Source: Stentor coeruleus (lineage: Eukaryota; Ciliophora; Heterotrichea; Heterotrichida; Stentoridae). From it: 23,295 nucleotides of DNA. Of this stretch, positions 7,827 to 17,070 are shown in pieces (the first letter of the stretch is position 1; every line of letters begins with the position of its first letter). A program made the translations under genes and the position numbers. The notes under the pieces are model-generated. The model saw nothing but the letters and a program-made list of their open reading frames with translations, was not told the DNA's origin and did not search any database. The stretch spans positions 1 to 23,295 of the forward strand of contig MPUH01001124.1 in the NCBI GenBank assembly GCA_001970955.1. The letters run 5' to 3'.

Positions 7827-9365
7827 ATGAAAAATATTCAAAAGCTTTTTAAGAAGCGTGAAGATGAGTCTTTGGATATGCAGACATTGTCTACAGTCAC
7901 TCATGGCGAGCTATGCCAGATTGTGATGAGGTTCCATAGTGAATTAAAAGACTCAGGACAGCAAATTGAGTTGTATGAAGAACAGATAAAACAGCTTAAG
8001 AAAGATTTGAGTAACTCAGTTGAAGAAGCGCAGCTCTATAAGGATCACTGTGAAAAATTGCAGGACTATGCTCAGAAATCATCAATGGAAACAGAGTCCT
8101 ACAAAACTTTACTCGAAAGCAAAACCCAAGAAGTGAAATATTTTCGTGACAAAAACGCTGAGCTCGAAAAAACCTGTGAATCAGTGAAAAACTTATCATC
8201 CATTATAAGTGAAAATGAAACTTTAAAACATAAACTCAAAGAAGTAACTGAAAAAATAACCCTAATGAACTCTGAAAAAGCACTTCATACTAAAGAAAAA
8301 GTTCATTATGAAAATGAGCTAAAATCCTATAAAGAGAGAATAGAAGAAATGGTAAAAAAATGCCAGGAATCAGAAAATCAAGCTAAAGCAAAGGTTGAAG
8401 AGTATTTTAAAGTAAAAGCTGACAATAAAACCTTAAAGCAAAATATTAAAGCACAAGAAGGCCAAGTAAAGGAAATGGAAGCTATGGTTAAAGGGAAGAC
8501 TCACAGGATAATAGAACTTGAAACACAATGTGCTGGGCTTAATGCAAGCTTGGAAGATTCAAATGAGAAAATTGAAAGCATAGAACATGCTTATGAGATG
8601 TATAAGGAAAGTATGGGAAAAGATCTTAAAGAAAAAACCTTACAATTAGAAGCTCTTCAAGAAAAATTTGATAAGGAAACTGCAGCTAAGATCACAGAAA
8701 TCAGCTCAAACCTCTCCAAGAGCATCGACGATTACAAAATAAAAATCACAAGCCTTGAGATTGAGCGGACAAACTTCCACAACGAAATACAAAAGCTCAC
8801 TGACGAAATCGCAGACCTTCAATCACAACTAAAAACCTCTCAAGAAAACCTAGACCTCAGCAACAAAAAACGTGAGCTAGCAAAACAAGAAGTCCTCAAA
8901 TTAACTCAAAAACTAGACCACAACCAAAGCTTTCATCAAACCCCAATAAAAGCAACTCAAGCTATTTTCCCTCAAAATCTTCTCCTTCATCGTCAACCAC
9001 AATCAACGTCACTTCAAGAACATAAAGCTCTACAAGTCCTAAAAATCCAATTAGACACTCTTTACAAAGCTTTGATGGATTTAATGCTTTCAGCAAATAC
9101 AACTAGAGACCCAGCATCCCGTTTGGTCCAATATAGTATTTCATCTGAAGACTTCTCAAAATTTGAAAAAGACCTAAACAAAGTCGTCATGAACACTAAA
9201 GAAGCTGCCGAAAATCCTGCTTTTATAGACCAAAACCCAGGGTGGATGGGGAAGATCAGTAACTGGACTCCAAGCAAGTTCTTCAGCTGCATGAACCACG
9301 AAGAAAGACTCTCTGCTGCCAACCCCCCTGAAAAGCGTCGTTCTTCCTATAAAGGGTTCTTTTAA
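7827..9365 (+). CDS. Long coiled-coil protein, function unknown
   Basis: A 512-aa frame, MKNIQKLFKKREDES..., ending in TAA. Residues about 45-375 are nearly continuous coiled coil rich in E, K and L. A less charged region at about 385-512 contains a helical block (ALQVLKIQLDTLYKALMDLM) and ends in a basic tail with EKRRSSYKGFF. The amphipathic basic N-terminus could touch membranes. There is no GRIP, kinesin or other named domain. It resembles generic golgin, centrosomal or cytoskeletal coiled coils, and the family cannot be told by eye. It is divergent with the gene at 6846-7736 and convergent with the gene at 9380-10525, with only 14 bases between the two stop codons. Confidence 0.75.
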   Translation: MKNIQKLFKKREDESLDMQTLSTVTHGELCQIVMRFHSELKDSGQQIELYEEQIKQLKKDLSNSVEEAQLYKDHCEKLQDYAQKSSMETESYKTLLESKTQEVKYFRDKNAELEKTCESVKNLSSIISENETLKHKLKEVTEKITLMNSEKALHTKEKVHYENELKSYKERIEEMVKKCQESENQAKAKVEEYFKVKADNKTLKQNIKAQEGQVKEMEAMVKGKTHRIIELETQCAGLNASLEDSNEKIESIEHAYEMYKESMGKDLKEKTLQLEALQEKFDKETAAKITEISSNLSKSIDDYKIKITSLEIERTNFHNEIQKLTDEIADLQSQLKTSQENLDLSNKKRELAKQEVLKLTQKLDHNQSFHQTPIKATQAIFPQNLLLHRQPQSTSLQEHKALQVLKIQLDTLYKALMDLMLSANTTRDPASRLVQYSISSEDFSKFEKDLNKVVMNTKEAAENPAFIDQNPGWMGKISNWTPSKFFSCMNHEERLSAANPPEKRRSSYKGFF

Positions 9366-9379
9366 TTAATAATAATTCA

Positions 9380-10525
9380 TCACCCTCCTCGGCTTATATA
9401 TACAACCAACTCATCACCAATTCTCAGTCTAACCGGTACATGCCTATCATACAAAAGCCCCATCCTTTTAACTTCTTGTTTTATCTCAGCTCCATCTTCA
9501 ACAATTTCAACCCATATCCCAATATAACTCATACTATCAGGAACAATACCATTTTTCTCAGCTTTAAAAGTACTTTTCGAAACAATAATCTCAGATCCAG
9601 TAAACTCAAACTTAATCAGCCTCAAAAATGGTAAAAAATGGTCATAAGGATTAGCTTGTGGATGGGCCGGGTAATATTTTATATCATACCATTCTGAACA
9701 ATTTACTTCAGGTTCACAGTTTCTTGAGATTTTATATAAATGCGTTTTTTTCTTAGAATACTCTTCTTGGTCAATTGTTTTAGGTTTCAAGGATCGCAGA
9801 TAGTTTTTTATACTACAGAGAATTGGAGGTTGCCAGGTTATACAATCACGTCTTAGAAGGCCAAAAAGACTAAACCAGTTTATTGCTAATTCGATATTAT
9901 CACCTATACAGATTGATGGGATTTGCTGACAGTAAGCACGTACTCGATCTGCGCCATGGAATTTACTCTCATCACGATGGCACCAGACTGAACGTTTACC
10001 TTTGTCGCAACAGTCGATTTTGAACTCTGCGGAGAATGGAGTATCGGATTTGTAGTATTTGTAGGTGTAACGAAATTTCACTGTGTAGTTTTTTAGGATT
10101 GGCAAGACTTCAGCCACAAGGATGCGATCAATGCGGTATCCACATTTCCCACTTGCCCTGATTTCTTTTATATACAAATAGCTTTTTTTAAAAGTGATTA
10201 AATGGGAGTGCATAATCGCAAAGCCAGATTCAATTGAGTTAAAAGCATGATCAATAGCTTCAGTTAAACTAAAATGCCAAAAAGCTGACACTGAAAGTAA
10301 GACTTTAATATCATTTGGTATAAATTCTAATATTAGTAATATCGAGCTTTCAGGCAATCTTGATAAATCAGCACTGAAGTTAGGTTTAGGAGATGTCAAT
10401 ACTCTTTTGACCATTGTTGATAGTATATTTCTTTTCTTTTTTCTGATATTTAAGAGCATTTCACTTTCTTGTATCTTAGAAGTATAGTCTTTTGGCTGTT
10501 CAGGTTTATCAAGTTTAGGACCCAT
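9380..10525 (-). CDS. F-box-like protein
   Basis: A 381-aa frame ending in tandem TGA codons. Residues about 54-90 (LSRLPESSILLILEFIPNDI and the following LLSVSAFWHFSL) resemble an F-box: Leu-Pro near the start, then alternating hydrophobic residues, then a Trp. F-box proteins link substrates to the SCF ubiquitin ligase through Skp1. Residues 100-381 look mostly beta-stranded, with many aromatic residues and scattered Cys and His (around 165-200), and show no repeats such as LRR, WD40 or Kelch; they would be the substrate-binding part. The first 50 residues are basic and probably disordered. A Gly at position 2 does not form a good myristoylation signal (MGPKLD). The F-box call is moderate; the rest is unrecognised. 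Confidence 0.55.
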   Translation of the reverse strand: MGPKLDKPEQPKDYTSKIQESEMLLNIRKKKRNILSTMVKRVLTSPKPNFSADLSRLPESSILLILEFIPNDIKVLLSVSAFWHFSLTEAIDHAFNSIESGFAIMHSHLITFKKSYLYIKEIRASGKCGYRIDRILVAEVLPILKNYTVKFRYTYKYYKSDTPFSAEFKIDCCDKGKRSVWCHRDESKFHGADRVRAYCQQIPSICIGDNIELAINWFSLFGLLRRDCITWQPPILCSIKNYLRSLKPKTIDQEEYSKKKTHLYKISRNCEPEVNCSEWYDIKYYPAHPQANPYDHFLPFLRLIKFEFTGSEIIVSKSTFKAEKNGIVPDSMSYIGIWVEIVEDGAEIKQEVKRMGLLYDRHVPVRLRIGDELVVYISRGG

Positions 10526-10644
10526 ATATGTATTATTGGAAATTTATATAAGATTAGGTTTGAAAGATGAAATTTTATTGTAAAATGGCTAAGATTGATT
10601 AGTAATTAGAGTTAATGCCTAGATTTTGATATTTTATATAGAAA

Positions 10645-11379
10645 ATGACTGAAGAATATGCTCATGGGACTAATCCGATATTTTTGATTGATAAAATTGT
10701 CAGGACTAAAATCTATGCTTGTGTTTATTATAAGGAAAAATGTTTTGCCCTTGATGCTAAGACTATTATTGATAAAGCTGTAGAACTAAAGTGTATTGGG
10801 GGAACTTGTGGGGGTAGTAAAAAACCTACAGCTTTTCTGTGTTTACTACTGAAATTGCTGAAAATTAGTCCTGAGAGAGAGATTGTACAGAAATATATAG
10901 AGTCGAATTATAAGTACTTGAGAGCTCTTGGGTGTATGTATTTAAGACTTGTAGGCAAGCCTGATGACATTTATCTAACCCTTGAGTCTTTATATAACGA
11001 TTATTGCAAGCTTAGAATTAAACTTCCAGATGGGAGTTTCTCAACAACTTATATGGATGAATTTGTTGATGATCTCCTAGTAAAAGACATTTATCTAGAA
11101 ACTGTCCTGCCAAAAATCCCTAAAAGACACACCCTTGAAGATAATGAAGGATTAGAACCTCGAGTAAGTGTATTAGATGGTGAACTAACATTCGTAGATG
11201 GAGATTTAGAAGAAGAACAATTTCCTGATAGTTCAAGTATAGGTAGGAGTAAGAAAAAAGCAAAACTTGGTGAAGGAGGTCAAAATCCTCAGAAAGCCCC
11301 AGCACCAGAAAGCGATGAATATTGGATAAATTTACGGAAACAATTAGGACTTGCTCCTGTTAAAGAACCTAATAAATAG
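10645..11379 (+). CDS. PRPF38A: Pre-mRNA-splicing factor Prp38 (PRPF38A-like)
   Basis: A 244-aa frame. Residues 5-171 follow the PRP38 domain closely: HGTNPIFLIDKIVRTKIY at 7-24, VELKCIGGTCGG near 46-57, KPTAFLCLLLKLL at 60-72, YKYLRALGCMYLRL at 89-102, LESLYNDYCKLR at 113-124, and LEDNEGLEPRVS at 164-175. Prp38 belongs to the spliceosomal B complex (tri-snRNP associated) and is needed for activation. After the domain come an acidic stretch (about 180-192), a basic nuclear-signal-like RSKKKAK (201-207) and a conserved-looking tail, YWINLRKQLGLAPVK (226-240). The RS-rich tail of animal PRPF38A is absent. The gene lies 22 nt upstream of a tRNA gene. It would act in the nucleus on this genome's very short introns. 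Confidence 0.93.
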   Translation: MTEEYAHGTNPIFLIDKIVRTKIYACVYYKEKCFALDAKTIIDKAVELKCIGGTCGGSKKPTAFLCLLLKLLKISPEREIVQKYIESNYKYLRALGCMYLRLVGKPDDIYLTLESLYNDYCKLRIKLPDGSFSTTYMDEFVDDLLVKDIYLETVLPKIPKRHTLEDNEGLEPRVSVLDGELTFVDGDLEEEQFPDSSSIGRSKKKAKLGEGGQNPQKAPAPESDEYWINLRKQLGLAPVKEPNK

Positions 11380-11401
11380 CAAATTTTATTAAATAGAATA
11401 A

Positions 11402-11474
11402 GGGGATCTAGCTCAAATGGTAGAGCGCTTGCTTAGCATGCAAGAGGCACTGGGATCGATGCCCAGGTTCTCCA
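11402..11474 (+). tRNA. tRNA-Ala (anticodon AGC)
   Basis: A 73-base cloverleaf. The acceptor GGGGATC pairs with GTTCTCC except for a U-U opposition at its sixth pair. The D arm is GCTC...GAGC with an 8-base loop. The anticodon stem CTTGC/GCAAG holds the loop TTAGCAT, giving AGC. The T arm is CTGGG/CCCAG with the loop ATCGATG. The discriminator is A, CCA is not encoded, and there is no intron. A and B box sequences are present in the D and T arms. Confidence 0.96.
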
Positions 11475-11480
11475 TTTTTT
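11475..11480 (+). terminator. Pol III terminator of tRNA-Ala
   Basis: Six T residues directly follow the tRNA discriminator base, the usual RNA polymerase III stop. Confidence 0.85.
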
Positions 11481-11573
11481 CTCTTATCTTTGAATGAAAA
11501 GCTAGATTTAAAAGTCTAAAAGTTTTCTACTGGCCTTTGAATAAAAAAGTATCAAAGTTCTATAATTATAAAT

Positions 11574-12680
11574 ATGAGGAATGAAGATGATGATTATGAA
11601 AGAAGAGAGTATTTCTCTAATTACTTTGAATATGTAAAGCTCGAAAAGATTTCTTTTGTAACATTTCGAACTCTATCAGAAAAGTATCCAAGAAAAGCTG
11701 TACTTAAGAAATCTAATATAAATAGCCAGGAAGCACAATTGACTAAATTTTTCTCTGAAACATCAAAGTTCTTTGTATTATACTATGAATCTCTACGTAA
11801 AAACCCAAACTCTGATGTTGAAATATTTTTAGAGCTTTGTGAAAAAGGATCTCTAAGGAAGAGACTAGATAATTGTAAAGAGGAAAAAAAGTTTCTAAAC
11901 AAAGAGATGATTTTATTTCAATTCGTGAATCTTGCTGGAGCATTGCATAGCAGCCATAAAACCTTAGCTCACAGAGACATCAAGCCTGATAATATATTTA
12001 TAACCTCAAACAATATCTTTAAAATTGGTGATTTTGATATATCAAGTATCAAACATGATCTTGACAAAACTGTTGGAAATGATAAAGGAACATATTTATA
12101 TATGCCTAATAAATATAAGGATGCAAGTTCGGGTAATGTTTTTGGTAAAAATGAATTACTAGAAATTGATATTCATAGTTTTATAAAAACTTTTGCTGAA
12201 ACAATCAGATTTAGCAATGCTAATGAAATAAGAGAATCAGATCAGATGAAAAAGGAATTTATAAATATGAGCAATAGTTTTGATAATTGGTTTGATGTAT
12301 CTAATATTATCAATAACATGGGATTTAAAGATAATGAAATTAACCTTTTGAATGATGGGTTTAATTGCTCAAGAAAAATTGAATTTTCAGACCTTAAGAA
12401 CATATTTAAATCATTACTGAAAAGAATATTTAACAACATGACTGAGATAAATTATACATGCTATATTTGTGGAGAATGTGCTTTAAATGATAATTTTATA
12501 ATTTTATCAAATCAATGCATAAACCATATAGCTCATGCTAGTTGCTTTTCTGGTTTCTGGTGTTGTACTGATGATAAAAGTGTATGTCCGATATGTGATG
12601 AAGTTATTGATCAGGAGACTATTGAAAGTCTGAACATTTTGATGAAGGAAAATTATAATGAAGAATTAAAAATAGTTTAG
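11574..12680 (+). CDS. Protein kinase-RING-H2 fusion protein, copy A
   Basis: A 368-aa frame. The kinase domain covers about residues 20-285. The VAIK-type lysine is in AVLKK (42-46) and the helix-C glutamate is E53. The catalytic loop is AHRDIKPDNIF (HRD at 133-135), the metal-binding motif is Asp-Phe-Asp (153-155) instead of DFG, and YMPNKY (176-181) stands where the APE region lies. No glycine-rich loop is visible. A RING-H2 follows: C296, C299, C315, H318, H321, C324, C338 and C341, the C3H2C3 pattern of ubiquitin E3 ligases. So one chain joins a probable Ser/Thr kinase to a probable E3. A tandem paralogue lies at 13240-14364. Activity is uncertain because of the missing P-loop and the altered DFG. 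The domain order is clear; the biological role is not. Confidence 0.82.
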   Translation: MRNEDDDYERREYFSNYFEYVKLEKISFVTFRTLSEKYPRKAVLKKSNINSQEAQLTKFFSETSKFFVLYYESLRKNPNSDVEIFLELCEKGSLRKRLDNCKEEKKFLNKEMILFQFVNLAGALHSSHKTLAHRDIKPDNIFITSNNIFKIGDFDISSIKHDLDKTVGNDKGTYLYMPNKYKDASSGNVFGKNELLEIDIHSFIKTFAETIRFSNANEIRESDQMKKEFINMSNSFDNWFDVSNIINNMGFKDNEINLLNDGFNCSRKIEFSDLKNIFKSLLKRIFNNMTEINYTCYICGECALNDNFIILSNQCINHIAHASCFSGFWCCTDDKSVCPICDEVIDQETIESLNILMKENYNEELKIV

Positions 12681-13239
12681 TTAAAAATAAAGGTGGTATG
12701 AAAAATTTTGTTATATTAGAAAGAATATAGTGTAGTTTACAAAATTAGTATATGAAGAAGTAGAGAAAGGAAGTTTGGAAATCAGAAGGATTAATAAAAA
12801 CTGACTTATGGGCTGGTTGCATGTAGTTTATATGTAGAAATAGTTTTAATGATATAGAATTTGTATATGATAAGCTAGAATTTAAAAATTTACATACGAG
12901 TGTATTATTATTTTGTATAGGTGATAAATTTGTAATTATTTTTAGAGATAATTTAAATAGCAGCTTTTTGTAGATATTATATAGCATTTATAGTAACAAG
13001 ATTATTATTAACATAAAAAAGTTAAGATAATTTCTGCTATAATATTATTGAATAATATTTAAATAGCATACTATATACGAAAATAAAATACAATATAAGC
13101 AAATAAGCATTCTAATTAAAAAACTATGCTTAATATAGTATTAATAGCAACGAATGCAGTAATTATTTTAATATGAAAAAAAATATATAACCAAATATTT
13201 TTATGAAATGTATAATTCCATATATAGACATAAGTAATA
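12681..13239. other. Spacer between kinase-RING copies, with a broken coding-like frame
   Basis: From 12689 to 12973, + strand, one frame reads protein-like over 95 codons, including an uninterrupted stretch with FICRNSFNDIEFVYDKLEF. It is broken at four internal points and ended by a fifth stop, and all five are TAG. It is not in frame with the upstream kinase gene. I read it as a possible gene remnant, perhaps left by the duplication of the neighbouring genes. The rest (12974-13239) is AT-rich and featureless. Confidence 0.35.
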
Positions 13240-14364
13240 ATGGATTCAGAAATAGAAGAATACCTAAAAAGCTTTACAATAGAAGGACATTCTCTTGATG
13301 GAGTGAAAAATGATAGGATGAATGATAATGTGCATCTGGTTCACCCAACAGTCCCAAGACCAAACGCAAACCTGCCTAGTAAAATGGTAAAAAAGTATTA
13401 CTCGAATTCAGCCCCTGATGAAGCTATTTTCATCAAGAAATGCAGCGAATACAGCAAATTTTGTGTGAAACTCTATTACAATAACCAAAACAGCAACTTA
13501 ACTGAAGAAAAGAACTCCTACTTTCTCTTAGAATACTGTGAAAAAGGCACATTAAATAATTATCTTTGCAAAAAAAGCCTAATAACCACAATCTTTCAAT
13601 TCAGAAACCTTGCTGAAACACTCTATTCTATGCATAAAAACGGGCTGTTCCACAGAGATATCAAACCTCACAACATATTCATAACACAAGGAAATATATA
13701 CAAACTCGGGGATTTCGGTGTTTCTAGTATAACTACTTCAGAAACTACACAAATTATAGCAATAAAAGGCACACCTAATTTTTTACCTAAAAAGTATAGA
13801 GATAAGCTTTTAGAAAGAGAAAACCTAAACCCAAATATTTTAACCTACATCGACTTTTTTGCATTTGGCAAAACCCTTATCAGATGCTTTATAGGCAATG
13901 ATAGTAAAAACATCAAACTCCAAGGTCTTGATTTGGTGTATAAAATTAAACAAAGTATATTTGAAAACAATGTGTTCAATACTAATTTCAATCAGAGTGA
14001 GGGTACTTATTCAAATAGTCAGAATTCTAATGAGATATCAAAGAGTGTTACAGATTTTAGCAATTTTTTGATTTCGCTTGTTAACGAAGATGATACTGAG
14101 TTTATATATAATTTTGATTTTATTGTAAATTGGTTAAAAGCATGGCTGTCAGAATTTTTGAAGTATCAACAGCCTTATTTTTGTTATATTTGCAGTTATA
14201 GTGTTTTTGGCCAGGATTTTATTGTACTATGCCCTGAGAGCTGTGGACATTGTTTTCATGCTAAGTGCATTGAGGATTATTTAGCTTGCGATACTGAATG
14301 CAATAAGTGCCCTTTGTGTGGTGAAGAAGGGGACCTTAGTGATATTAAGGAATTTTTTAAGTGA
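13240..14364 (+). CDS. Protein kinase-RING-H2 fusion protein, copy B
   Basis: A 374-aa frame ending in TGA. It is a diverged tandem paralogue of the gene at 11574. Kinase signatures: a lysine in KMVKKYY (48-54), helix-C glutamate E61, FHRDIKPHNIF (HRD at 138-140), an intact DFG at 158-160, GTPNFLPKKY (177-186) in the activation segment, and YIDFFAFGKTL (203-213) as the F helix. A glycine-rich loop is again missing. The C-terminal RING-H2 uses C315, C318, C335, H337, H340, C343, C357 and C360. The 13-residue gap between the sixth and seventh ligands is the same as in copy A. The intact DFG makes catalysis more likely than in copy A. A kinase that also ubiquitinates its targets, or itself, is the natural inference. 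Confidence 0.85.
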   Translation: MDSEIEEYLKSFTIEGHSLDGVKNDRMNDNVHLVHPTVPRPNANLPSKMVKKYYSNSAPDEAIFIKKCSEYSKFCVKLYYNNQNSNLTEEKNSYFLLEYCEKGTLNNYLCKKSLITTIFQFRNLAETLYSMHKNGLFHRDIKPHNIFITQGNIYKLGDFGVSSITTSETTQIIAIKGTPNFLPKKYRDKLLERENLNPNILTYIDFFAFGKTLIRCFIGNDSKNIKLQGLDLVYKIKQSIFENNVFNTNFNQSEGTYSNSQNSNEISKSVTDFSNFLISLVNEDDTEFIYNFDFIVNWLKAWLSEFLKYQQPYFCYICSYSVFGQDFIVLCPESCGHCFHAKCIEDYLACDTECNKCPLCGEEGDLSDIKEFFK

Positions 14365-15516
14365 GAATATAGATAAGAATATATAGTAACTTAATTGATA
14401 AATTAGGGGTTTTATAAATAAAATCAGGCTTTTGTGAAAATTCAGGTATAGAAATAGCATGTTTTTTGTAGGAGTTTTGATGTAAAGGATTTTTGCATGG
14501 ACTATAATCGCTTGTTATATGAAAAATATCCTTCACAGTTTATTTATAAAGGCTTTTTTAATTTAATTATATTAAAGCTAAAAGTTGCATTTCTTAGTAC
14601 AAAATATAGCAAAACTCTAGAATAAACCTCCTGAAATACATATAAGAACTCAATCAAAACTTCAGTTTGAATCTATTTAAACTGTATTTTCGCTACTGTA
14701 AGCACTTTAATTTTACTAAAAAGTATGCTGGAATTCAATTGATGCACAAAAACACCAATAAAGCTGTTGCTTTCATAAAGAATGCTTATAGACCAGTAAA
14801 AATGCGATTTTCATAATAAAAAGCGGTAAAACATTAGCAAGCTCAACATGCCTATTTTTACCCTTTGGCTATTTAATAAACAGCAACTCCAAATGCCCAA
14901 AAAATCCACAAGTAATATCTAAATTGTATATTTACTATAAAAAATAGAAATCCAAGGGAAATTATATAGATAAAGCTAGCAAGGTAAGTAAATACTTTAT
15001 TTCGAGTAATTTTAGCACATTCATTGATGTATAAAGGAATTTTTATTATTTCCAGTTCAAAAATAAAACATATAAGGTGTGCATTGAAGAATCTATTGCA
15101 AAAACTCAGAATTTACAATTATGAGTTCTTGATATCCGATGAATATAGATAAAATACTCATATTCAGGACTTTGATATGAAGCTAAGAGTAATATGAAAA
15201 AAATTCTAATTTTTTCCTTGTAAGTCGCTTTGGATACTAAAAAATATTAGGTCTAAAAGATTAGTCAACAGATAAATTTTTATATGATTGAAGGAAATTT
15301 TCTGGGCATATAATAAAAAGTTTAATGACTGAAAAGTATATTTTTAGACTCTAGATTAAGTTGGGATTTGGATTTTGAATAAAGCAGTAGGCCTAGGATC
15401 AGATGAAATATGCTTAAATTGTGGAACTTGAAATAGAACTTTTTATATGTTTTTCAAGGATCTTGGGTAGATTCCTTTCGCGGATAAATATCATTTATAA
15501 GAAGACTTGCTTATAA
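14365..15516. other. Long spacer with broken coding-like segments
   Basis: There is no intact gene in these 1.15 kb. Several pieces read like protein and are listed separately as a possible pseudogene. The remainder is AT-rich. No RNA gene or repeat was seen. Confidence 0.4.
14497..15510 (+). pseudogene. Possible decayed gene, family unknown
   Basis: An ATG at 14497 opens 42 codons (MDYNRLLYEKYPSQFIYKGF...) ending in TAA at 14623-14625. In other frames the downstream DNA gives further protein-like pieces: KYAGIQLMHKNTNKAVAFIK and AYRPVKMRF around 14720-14810, NYEFLISDEYR around 15118-15150, and NKAVGLGSDEICLNCGT with FYMFFKDLG around 15379-15470. Each is cut by stops or frame changes. The composition is richer than the neighbouring spacer. 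No family was recognised, and such pieces can arise by chance, so this is tentative. Confidence 0.28.
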
Positions 15517-16356
15517 ATGGAAGCTACCAAGGGTAATATAGAAAGAGATCTTTATTTGATAGTGATGGCGAACTTGTATTGTCTTCATCCTAACAAAGCT
15601 ATACCTCCTATTCCTTGGTTTCATGCTTATAGAAATATAGCAGGGGAAACATTGATGAAAGCTTTAAAAGAGTCAGAATTTATCCACGAGCAATTTGCTA
15701 AAAGGGTTGTTAAAATATTATTAGATTACAAGACACAATACGAATCTGAGAATATGAAAAAAGTCTCTTTATTAAGAGAAAGTATTGATATAGTTAATGC
15801 TATGAGACTTGCGACAATTAGTAGAATAGTTGAAAACTTAATTATTTTTAGAATACGGAAAAGCCAGTCAATCTATGGCCCAGTTACTATATTTCTGATG
15901 TACAGCAAGTTTGTGTTTAATTTAGAAGAAGGGGAAGAGGTGAAGTTCCCAATAAGATTGACTGATAATATCACATTTAAATTTTCGTTATCTGGATCTG
16001 AAGAAAGGCTAAAGCTTACTGATCAGCTCTTTAGCCTTATTAAAATACTATCAACTTTCCACTATCTAAGTGTAATGGAAAAAGGGTTAATAGAAGATCA
16101 AATACAATATAAATCTGATGAACATGAAATAATTATCGATTATCAATTATTCATAGCAAAATCCGAAAGAATAAGAAAACTTGCAATGAAAAATTCTGAA
16201 TGTGAAAAGCTTTTAAGTGAAATAAACAACAGCGACAGCATATACGAAAATTTACTTCAGATTTTAAAAATCAGAGAAATCGATAACGGGTTTGCTTCAA
16301 CAATAGATGAAGGACGCATGCGAGATAGATGTTGTGTTGACTGTCAGGTTTATTAG
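15517..16356 (+). CDS. Hypothetical protein with Cys-rich C-terminus
   Basis: A 279-aa frame, MEATKGNIERDLYLIVMANL..., ending in TAG. The N-terminal part (1-115) and the C-terminal part (160-265) look alpha-helical. The middle (about 118-158) looks like beta strands around an acidic NLEEGEEVKF. There is no membrane segment, signal peptide or known catalytic motif. The chain ends RDRCCVDCQVY, a Cys cluster that could bind metal or be acylated. I do not recognise the family. It stands alone between long spacers on the same strand as the kinase-RING pair. Length and codon continuity support a real gene. Confidence 0.65.
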   Translation: MEATKGNIERDLYLIVMANLYCLHPNKAIPPIPWFHAYRNIAGETLMKALKESEFIHEQFAKRVVKILLDYKTQYESENMKKVSLLRESIDIVNAMRLATISRIVENLIIFRIRKSQSIYGPVTIFLMYSKFVFNLEEGEEVKFPIRLTDNITFKFSLSGSEERLKLTDQLFSLIKILSTFHYLSVMEKGLIEDQIQYKSDEHEIIIDYQLFIAKSERIRKLAMKNSECEKLLSEINNSDSIYENLLQILKIREIDNGFASTIDEGRMRDRCCVDCQVY

Positions 16357-17070
16357 ATTTTATACAATGCATGATGGTTTCACAAGATAAAAGAATGACT
16401 TTAAAAAAATTTGAAATTATTATTGCAAATCAACTTTAATATAAACACTAAGTGGAAAACATATTCTTAAGATTATAATAGCACAAAATATTAACTAGAA
16501 AATCTTCCTAATATTTTTTTATATAATAATTCGCGTATTTGTATATTAATAACTCAAAGTACATATAAATTTATTATTAAATAAACTGAAATTCATTTAT
16601 GTATAACAATGATCATAGATATATTATATAAAATTGGATGATACTGATCATATTGTTTCCTTTATCAATTCTAAGATATTTTATGTGGGAACACTAAATT
16701 CAGGATTAGCTTTGATGCTGTATCTTAAAGCGAAATGATAAATTACTTGAGACCTCTAATCATACTATAAATAAAACTATTATATCAAAAAAATTAATAC
16801 AGCTAAAAGAGTATGTTAAGAATATTACTGTTCATATGTTGATGATAGGTGAGCAGAAAAAGATACACTATTAATACTTATTAATACAAAACTGGCATAA
16901 TTTTATAATTTAATCAATTTTTTCATTTTTCTCTACACATTTTCTTAATTATTTCCCTTAAAACCTAAACATTGTCTCACTATTCTCGGACTATCTCTTC
17001 TTTTCTTTAATCATAAAAAACTCCATCATCAGGAGAAATGCGTTTTAGATATTCTACAAGAAACATAAAA
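16357..17070. other. AT-rich intergenic region
   Basis: No gene was seen. One 52-codon stretch without a start (16716-16874) is not convincing. The DNA just before the next gene is T/C-rich on the + strand and probably contains its promoter, but no motif stands out. Confidence 0.5.

Noticed and set aside
12745..12987. An 80-aa minus-strand open frame between the kinase-RING genes
   Set aside because: No motif was seen, and the opposite strand reads more like protein. TAG stops on the + strand become CTA (Leu) here, so openness is cheap.
16716..16874. A 52-codon open stretch before the EF-hand gene
   Set aside because: No start codon, no motif, and Lys/Ile-rich as expected from AT-rich DNA.
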